Of a stretch of DNA of 10,835 nt, positions 6,402 to 10,835 are shown one piece after another. The position numbers and the translations under genes are program-made. This DNA comes from Tectiglobus sp039183375 (GTDB lineage Bacteria; Pseudomonadota; Alphaproteobacteria; Rhizobiales; Hyphomicrobiaceae): contig JBCDBQ010000213.1 in assembly GCA_039183375.1 (NCBI GenBank), forward strand, positions 1 to 10,835. Reading direction: 5' to 3'. The notes under the pieces are model-generated. The model saw nothing but the letters and a program-made list of their open reading frames with translations, made no database searches and was not told the DNA's origin. Every line of letters starts with the position of its first letter. Position 1 is the stretch's first letter.

Positions 6402-7313
6402 ATGAGTTTTGATATTACACTGTATGAGAATTTGCGGACGACGACCTATGTCCCGTTTTACCTCGCCATTGTCGACGGTGATTGGGAGAAGCTCGGACTG
6501 AACGTCGACACGCAGCTCTCTCCCGACACCAGCCAAACTGCTGAGGCTTTGCTCGACGGACGGACTGATGTGTCATGGGGTGGCCCAATGCGGGTCATGC
6601 TGCACCACGACCGCGACCCCGATTGCCCATTGGTTTGCTTCGGCCAGGTTGTGGCGCGCGATCCCTTTATCTTGGTCGGCCGAACGCCCAAACGCCAGTT
6701 CAAGTTCTCCGATCTTGCCAGCAAGCGCATCGCGATCGCGACTGAAGTCCCGACGCCGTGGATGACATTTCAGGACGATCTACAGCGCGCCGGGATTGAC
6801 CCAGCCGCGATTGATCGGGCATCAGGTGCGACCATGGCGGAAAACGTCGCCCGACTGGGCAAAGGCGAGGTTGACGTTATCCAAGTCTTCCAACCTTATG
6901 CAGAACTCGCAATCCGTGCCGGCTTTGGGCACATCTGGCACCGTTTTTCTGTGCGCGGTGATATCGGTTTCACCACGTTCTATACCACCCGTCGATTTAT
7001 CGCTGAGAATCGAGATGTGTGCGTCAAGCTCGTGGCAGGTGCGAAAGAAGCTCTGAAGCGGCTGCACCGCCAATCGGCGCGCAAAACGGCAGAACGCATC
7101 GCGGGTTATTTTCCCGACTTGGAGATCGAGGCGCTGGGCAACATCATAACGGGGTATCGCAAAGCCGGTCTCTGGGCCCAGAACCCTGCACTGCCGACTT
7201 CGGCCATCGTCAGGTTGAAGGCTGCACTCTTATCCGGCGGATTGATTGCGCGCGATATCCCCTATGAGAGCATTGTCGATGACACCATCGCGCATGATGT
7301 CTTGAACTCTTGA
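6402..7313 (+). CDS. SsuA/THI5-like (NMT1) periplasmic-binding-fold protein without signal peptide
   Basis: 303 aa. The protein begins directly with the first beta strand of the fold (F-D-I-T-L-Y-E-N, then Y-V-P-F-Y-L-A at 16-22, G-D-W-E-K-L-G-L-N-V at 26-35). This is the usual start of a mature SsuA/THI5-like protein. Other family features are S-Q-T-A-E-A-L-L-D-G-R-T-D-V at 44-57, F-S-D-L-A-S-K-R-I-A-I-A at 102-113, and G-K-G-E-V-D-V-I-Q at 153-161. An in-frame TGA at 6387-6389 rules out an upstream signal sequence, so the protein is probably cytoplasmic. Family relatives are nitrate/sulfonate/aminopyrimidine-binding proteins, but no ABC permease or ATPase gene lies here. It lacks the Cys-rich CCCFC motif of eukaryotic Thi5, and the Thi5 catalytic His seems to align with Arg, so a Thi5-type enzyme is unlikely. 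It precedes the oxygenase gene by 18 bases to the preferred ATG, so the two probably form an operon. Function is unknown. Confidence 0.88.
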   Translation: MSFDITLYENLRTTTYVPFYLAIVDGDWEKLGLNVDTQLSPDTSQTAEALLDGRTDVSWGGPMRVMLHHDRDPDCPLVCFGQVVARDPFILVGRTPKRQFKFSDLASKRIAIATEVPTPWMTFQDDLQRAGIDPAAIDRASGATMAENVARLGKGEVDVIQVFQPYAELAIRAGFGHIWHRFSVRGDIGFTTFYTTRRFIAENRDVCVKLVAGAKEALKRLHRQSARKTAERIAGYFPDLEIEALGNIITGYRKAGLWAQNPALPTSAIVRLKAALLSGGLIARDIPYESIVDDTIAHDVLNS

Positions 7314-7331
7314 GCAGGAACCTTGGCTCCG

Positions 7332-8342
7332 ATGTCAGCTCACTCGAACGCAGCCTTACCCGTGACAGATCTCGCACCATTCTTTCATGGGACGGCAGGT
7401 GACAAGCGCGCGGTTGCAGCAAGCGTCGCCCGCTCGTGCGAAGAGATTGGCTTCCTGGTGATCAAGGGGCACGGCCTGCCGCAGTCGACAATCGACAATG
7501 CAATTAGACTGGGCTTCGCGTTCTTCGACTTGCCGATTGAGACCAAGAACCGGTGGCATCCGACAGGCCCGGCCAAGCAGCGCGGCTTTCACGGCATGGA
7601 GACCCGAGGGCTGGCATCAACGCTCGACAAGGATGCGCCGAAAGACTTGCGCGAAAGTGTGTTCCTCGGCCCGATTGACGATCATCGCACGCATTATGCT
7701 GATATCCCCGAAGCCACAACGGCCTATGCGCCAAACTTGATCCCAACAGAACCGGCCCTGTTCGATGCTTCGCTCGTCGAGATCTATCGTGGCTTCGAGC
7801 AGCTCGCTTCCGACCTGATGCGCATTTTCGCTGTCGCGTTGGACCAACCCGAAGACAGTTTCGCACCGCTGATCAATCGGCATTTCTCAATTCTGAGCGT
7901 CCATCACTATCCGGCGTTGTCGGCACCGCCAAAACCCGGGCAATTACGGACCGGTGCTCACACCGACTATGGCTCACTGACAAGCCTGGCAATGACCGAA
8001 GCCAACGGCGGTCTCAAGGCCAAGGCCCCGGACGGCAGATGGATCCCGGTCCAGGCCGCGCGCGGTGAGCTTGTCGTCAATCTCGGAGACATGATGCAGC
8101 GCTGGACCAACGATCGCTGGGTCTCAACCATGCATCGGGTCGTCGCTCCTGATGAACTGGATGATGCAGCGAGCCGTCGGATGTCGATCGGTTATTTCAT
8201 GCATCCTAACTATGACGCCGAGATCGCATGCATTCCGTCTTGCCTGGGAGCGGGCGAAAGCGCCAAGTACGCACCGATTACCGCTGGCGGTCACATTCGG
8301 GATAAGATCGAAAAGAGCCACGCCGGTGCGAAGAAGAGTTGA
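7332..8342 (+). CDS. Isopenicillin-N-synthase-like 2-oxoglutarate/Fe(II)-dependent oxygenase
   Basis: 336 aa from the ATG at 7332. AGGAA at 7316-7320 lies 11 bases before it; a TTG three codons upstream (7323) is an alternative but sits only 2 bases after AGGAA. The N-terminal domain begins with the typical L-P-V-T-D-L-A-P-F segment and contains E-E-I-G-F-L-V-I-K-G-H-G-L. The catalytic double-stranded beta-helix carries the iron facial triad H-T-D at H210 and D212, with the distal H268 in S-T-M-H-R-V. R283-x-S285 (R-M-S-I-G-Y-F) is the usual 2-oxoglutarate carboxylate-binding pair. All key residues are present, so it should be active. Members hydroxylate, desaturate or cyclise small molecules; the substrate here is unknown. 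It is co-directional with the SBP-like gene, and its stop is 5 bases from that of the convergent MmgE/PrpD gene, leaving no room for a terminator. Confidence 0.94.
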   Translation: MSAHSNAALPVTDLAPFFHGTAGDKRAVAASVARSCEEIGFLVIKGHGLPQSTIDNAIRLGFAFFDLPIETKNRWHPTGPAKQRGFHGMETRGLASTLDKDAPKDLRESVFLGPIDDHRTHYADIPEATTAYAPNLIPTEPALFDASLVEIYRGFEQLASDLMRIFAVALDQPEDSFAPLINRHFSILSVHHYPALSAPPKPGQLRTGAHTDYGSLTSLAMTEANGGLKAKAPDGRWIPVQAARGELVVNLGDMMQRWTNDRWVSTMHRVVAPDELDDAASRRMSIGYFMHPNYDAEIACIPSCLGAGESAKYAPITAGGHIRDKIEKSHAGAKKS

Positions 8343-8347
8343 AGGAT

Positions 8348-9700
8348 CTAGCGAACCGCAGCTCGCATCAACTCGGAAAGCTGTCCCAAACTGGAAGCCG
8401 CCTCAAGTGACATCACCGCGTCATGTACGGCCTTCGCACCATCGTGCGTCCAGAGGCGCTCGGTGAGGCTTAGATATTTATCGCACAATTCTTCCGGCTG
8501 ATAAGGATCCGACCAGTCACCGCGGTTTGTTTCCGTGGCCGCTGCTAGTTGAGTTCCGTCAGTCAGTGTAATCGACAGGCTGGCGGGCCGACGTGCCGGC
8601 AACTGTGCCGTCATGGCCGCGTCTTCCCGTACGACGACTTTGGCGGCCAGCGCTCGGATGTCTTCACGTTCAACCTGGTCCCATGTGAAACTCGCGACGC
8701 CACTCGACTCGTTGATGATTGTCGTAGCCAGAGAGAAAGGAAGCGAGAACTTGCCCGCGAGTGTGTTTTGCGGCTCCGGATCATCAAGCTCGACAGCAAG
8801 CGAGTAGGTATCAACTTCAATGCGCGCAATGCGATCCGGATCAAGTGGACCATTGGCTGTCGTTTTGATCGTATTCAGCGCATCAAGCGCCGCGTGATTG
8901 AAGCGGCAACAGGAATGCATCTTGAAGTAATTGCGCGTCACTTCCCAACGTTCCCCCAAACCTTCAACAATAGCTTCAGGATCGAACGTATCGGAGACGA
9001 CCTTGCCGTAGACATGCGCTACGCCGTCAATCTCGCCGCAAAAACCTGCGTCGACGAGATCTCCAGCCATAATACCCATCTGCCCGCTAACGCCGGCAAA
9101 TGAATTGCGCACGGTGCCACCTTCCAGCATGGTCCGGCGGCTTGTCGAAAGGCCCAGTGTTGCGCCGATATTGATCGCTGTCTTCATTTTGTCGGCATCG
9201 TAACCTGCGAGGCGTGCAACGACTGTTGCTGCATTAATCGAGCCCCAGGTGCCGTGTGGGTGCATTGTAAGGCGTAGCGCCGATCCAATGCCAACCCGCG
9301 CTCCGACGTCGTAGCCAATCGCGACGGCCGCGAGGAAGTCTGCGCCACTCACATCACTGGCCTGAGCTGCAGCCAGGGCCGCCGGAACTGTGTGTATGCC
9401 GGGATGACCCTTCGAGAATGTCTGGCCTTCGTCCATCTCCAGAAAAGTGCCAGCCGTACCGTTGATGAGTGCAGCCTGGCTGGTTGTCGCGTGATGCGCT
9501 GTACCAAGGATCAAAGCCGGGCCTACCACTTGCGCATTGGCCGACTTGTGCAGGGCCTGCATTTCCGGTTCGGCGTTGCCGCCGACGATCGCTGCAATGC
9601 AATCGGCGACAATCAGTTTGGTTCGCTCAATGGCTGCTTCGGGAACATCTGTGGTTGGATATTCCGCGGCGAAACGAGCGAGTTCATCGAGGTATGTCAT
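8348..9700 (-). CDS. MmgE/PrpD family protein
   Basis: 450 aa from the ATG at 9698-9700, chosen because GGGA lies 7 bases upstream and the protein then starts at the usual family N-terminus. An in-frame extension of 80 codons has no family character. Features in order: V-A-D-C-I-A-A-I-V-G-G (31-41); A-A-L-I-N-G-T-A-G-T-F-L-E-M-D-E (76-91); H-P-G-I-H (99-103); M-H-P-H-G-T-W-G-S (146-154); G-G-T-V-R-N-S-F-A-G (194-203); C-C-R-F-N-H-A-A-L-D-A-L (264-275). The family covers 2-methylcitrate dehydratase, cis-aconitate decarboxylase and iminodisuccinate epimerase, so it acts on di- or tricarboxylates. At the active-site Lys seen in the dehydratase/decarboxylase branch this protein seems to have Arg (R198), so neither PrpD nor aconitate decarboxylase should be assumed. 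It is divergent from the racemase-like gene. Confidence 0.92.
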   Translation of the reverse strand: MTYLDELARFAAEYPTTDVPEAAIERTKLIVADCIAAIVGGNAEPEMQALHKSANAQVVGPALILGTAHHATTSQAALINGTAGTFLEMDEGQTFSKGHPGIHTVPAALAAAQASDVSGADFLAAVAIGYDVGARVGIGSALRLTMHPHGTWGSINAATVVARLAGYDADKMKTAINIGATLGLSTSRRTMLEGGTVRNSFAGVSGQMGIMAGDLVDAGFCGEIDGVAHVYGKVVSDTFDPEAIVEGLGERWEVTRNYFKMHSCCRFNHAALDALNTIKTTANGPLDPDRIARIEVDTYSLAVELDDPEPQNTLAGKFSLPFSLATTIINESSGVASFTWDQVEREDIRALAAKVVVREDAAMTAQLPARRPASLSITLTDGTQLAAATETNRGDWSDPYQPEELCDKYLSLTERLWTHDGAKAVHDAVMSLEAASSLGQLSELMRAAVR

Positions 9701-9803
9701 GACGCGATCCCAATAATGGCGCAGTATGAACAACAACAGTACGTTGGATCGGGCTTGGTCCGCAATCGGTGTCATGTCTTGCAGACGACAAAAGGAAATC
9801 ACT
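9701..9803. promoter_or_regulatory. Divergent intergenic region between MmgE/PrpD and racemase-like genes
   Basis: These 103 bases separate the two divergent starts and must hold both ribosome binding sites: GGGA for the minus-strand gene, and AAAGGA at 9791-9796, 7 bases before the plus-strand ATG. I see no strong promoter hexamers and no convincing operator. A shared promoter region that couples the two genes is an inference from layout. Confidence 0.4.
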
Positions 9804-10568
9804 ATGCAAAAGGTTTTGGTCGTCGTTCCGTTTCCGATGAGCGAGGAGAATCGCGCGCAGCGTCGCGAACAACTCAATGCGGTGTCGCTTGGTCCAGACA
9901 TCACGTTTGAATTCGAAAGCGTTCGTGTGGCACCGCGCAACTATGTCAGCGCAGCCGACATGACAATCGCTGACTTTGGTGTGTACGAAGCCGGTGTTGC
10001 AGCCGAGAAGCGCGGTTTCCACGCGGTCTGCATTGATACGATGAGCGACTCCGGTGTGGCAGCCCTGCGTTCAGAGCTCACGATACCGGTTATAGGGCCC
10101 GGTCGCGCGTCAGTCTTAACGGCCCTGATGTTTGGCAATCGCTTTTCTATTCTCGCGATGTGGCCGCATTGGCAGCATCTCTACGACAAGACATTGAGCG
10201 ACCTCGGGCTCCATCAGCATTGCGCATCTGTCCGCAGCATTGACGCGACACCAGACAACCAGGCTCTGCTTGCCGGCAAGGAAGATTATGTTTTTCCGCT
10301 GCTTGAGGCCGAAGCCGGGATGGCCATTGAGAAAGACGGTGCTGACGTCATTCTCCTGGGCTCAACAACAATGCACCAGGCCCACGGCTACTTGTCCTCG
10401 CGCCTGCCCGTTCCGGTTATCAATCCCGGGCCATTGACCTACAAGCTTGCCGAGGCCGCGCTGGGATTAGGATTGACACACAGCCGCCACGCTTACCCGG
10501 CCTCTCCCGCACCCAAGCCCGAGGTTATTCATGCAATGGTTGATGCTGCCGAAAAGTTTGATCACTAG
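9804..10568 (+). CDS. Asp/Glu/hydantoin racemase-superfamily protein lacking both catalytic cysteines
   Basis: 254 aa from the ATG at 9804, chosen over an in-frame ATG at 9726 because AAAGGA lies 7 bases upstream and it starts on the first beta strand (M-Q-K-V-L-V-V-V-P-F-P). The two-lobed racemase fold shows in A-V-C-I-D-T-M-S-D-S-G-V-A-A-L-R (74-89), I-P-V-I-G-P-G (94-100), G-A-D-V-I-L-L-G-S-T-T-M (179-190) and L-P-V-P-V-I-N-P-G (201-209). Classical racemases have Cys in each lobe, in I-A-C-F-x-D-P-G and L-G-C-x-G-M. Here these positions read T79 and S187, so a two-cysteine proton-transfer mechanism is not available. C76 is nearby but three residues off. Related non-racemase members include maleate isomerase and arylmalonate decarboxylase, both of which need Cys. 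The gene probably encodes a diverged enzyme of a distinct subgroup. Reaction is unknown. Confidence 0.88.
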   Translation: MQKVLVVVPFPMSEENRAQRREQLNAVSLGPDITFEFESVRVAPRNYVSAADMTIADFGVYEAGVAAEKRGFHAVCIDTMSDSGVAALRSELTIPVIGPGRASVLTALMFGNRFSILAMWPHWQHLYDKTLSDLGLHQHCASVRSIDATPDNQALLAGKEDYVFPLLEAEAGMAIEKDGADVILLGSTTMHQAHGYLSSRLPVPVINPGPLTYKLAEAALGLGLTHSRHAYPASPAPKPEVIHAMVDAAEKFDH

Positions 10569-10835
10569 TCCGCCAGCGCCTGCCGCGCGGCCGCTTCTCC
10601 TGCAACCGCGCCAAACGCAATCGCCGTGAGCAGTCCGTTGCCAGAGAGATAGCCTGAGATATCCGGCCCTGAAACGCCGCACGCCGCCCCACCTCCGGCG
10701 AACAGATTGGGGAGTGCGGAACCGTCTTTGCGAACGACACGGGCCGTATCATCAATCATTAAGCCGCCTTGCGTATGAAACAACGCACCGGTGACACGAA
10801 CGGCATAGTAGGGTGCATCCAATCCAGGCTTGTCA
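10565..10835 (-). CDS. FAD-dependent oxidoreductase (fumarate reductase/succinate dehydrogenase flavoprotein-like), C-terminal part
   Basis: The last 89 or so codons are present; the frame stays open to the window edge, so the N-terminal FAD-binding Rossmann motif is not seen. The fragment reads Y-Y-A-V-R-V-T-G-A-L-F-H-T-Q-G-G-L, then a short Asp-rich turn, L-P-N-L-F-A-G-G-G-A-A, and G-Y-L-S-G-N-G-L-L-T-A. This is the C-terminal FAD-binding end of flavoproteins in the fumarate reductase, tricarballylate dehydrogenase and 3-ketosteroid dehydrogenase superfamily. A TTG codon near the edge is internal coding sequence, not a start. It is convergent with the racemase-like gene and overlaps it by three bases at the stops. 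A role in oxidising or reducing an organic acid of the same pathway is inferred. Confidence 0.88.
   Translation of the reverse strand, partial: DKPGLDAPYYAVRVTGALFHTQGGLMIDDTARVVRKDGSALPNLFAGGGAACGVSGPDISGYLSGNGLLTAIAFGAVAGEAAARQALAD

Noticed and set aside
6402..7313. Identification as a bacterial Thi5 (pyrimidine synthase)
   Set aside because: The CCCFC motif is absent and the Thi5 catalytic His seems to align with Arg; only the fold family is shared.
9706..9750. GATCC (9706-9710) and GGATC (9746-9750) as an inverted repeat operator
   Set aside because: The arms are only 5 bp and 35 bases apart; such matches are expected by chance.
9726..9803. A 26-codon extension of the racemase-like gene
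   Set aside because: The fold begins at the Met encoded at 9804, which has AAAGGA 7 bases upstream; the extension is not family-like.
9701..9940. An 80-codon extension of the MmgE/PrpD gene
   Set aside because: It would overlap the start of the divergent racemase-like gene and has no family character; the ATG at 9700 has GGGA at good spacing.
1..10835. tRNA, rRNA, CRISPR array, insertion sequence or phage genes
   Set aside because: I looked for arrays of repeats, clover-leaf-like segments, transposase or integrase motifs and terminal inverted repeats and found none.

Overview
The window looks like a piece of a moderately GC-rich proteobacterial chromosome. TRAP transporters, MmgE/PrpD proteins and hydantoin-racemase-like proteins crowd together like this in Alphaproteobacteria and Burkholderiales; I cannot narrow it further from sequence alone. 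There is no rRNA, tRNA, CRISPR array, transposase or integrase. Coding density is high, and strands switch often (+, -, -, -, -, +, +, -, +, -).

Left part (1-3127): the window opens in the last 48 codons of an M20-type metallopeptidase/amidohydrolase (+). Convergent to it is a long secreted protein (210-3020, -) with a signal peptide, a zincin-like metalloprotease domain and seven FG-GAP repeats, enough for one integrin-type beta-propeller. This gene is unlike its neighbours, which look metabolic, and it is the least conventional protein here. Its zinc site departs from the metzincin consensus: Glu stands where the third His/Asp is expected, and no Met is found in the Met-turn region.

Middle (3128-6133, -): a complete three-part TRAP transporter in the order dctP (periplasmic binding protein), dctQ (small membrane subunit), dctM (large permease). 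A strong intrinsic-terminator-like hairpin with a seven-T tract lies between dctP and dctQ. dctQ starts with TTG and dctM with GTG. Together these suggest that binding protein is made in excess over the membrane subunits.

Right part (6402-10835): divergent from dctP is a two-gene unit (+): an SsuA/THI5-like periplasmic-binding-fold protein with no signal peptide, then an isopenicillin-N-synthase-like 2-oxoglutarate/Fe(II) oxygenase. An MmgE/PrpD family protein (-) converges on the oxygenase. Divergent from it is an Asp/Glu/hydantoin racemase-superfamily protein (+) that seems to lack both catalytic cysteines. It converges on the C-terminal end of a fumarate-reductase-like FAD oxidoreductase (-) that runs off the window; the two stop codons share one CTAG.

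Inference: apart from the secreted protease, the genes fit a catabolic island for an organic (poly)acid. The TRAP system would import a carboxylate, and the oxygenase, MmgE/PrpD protein, racemase-like protein, flavoprotein and perhaps the M20 hydrolase would process it. No substrate can be named from the sequence and no transcriptional regulator is present in the window.
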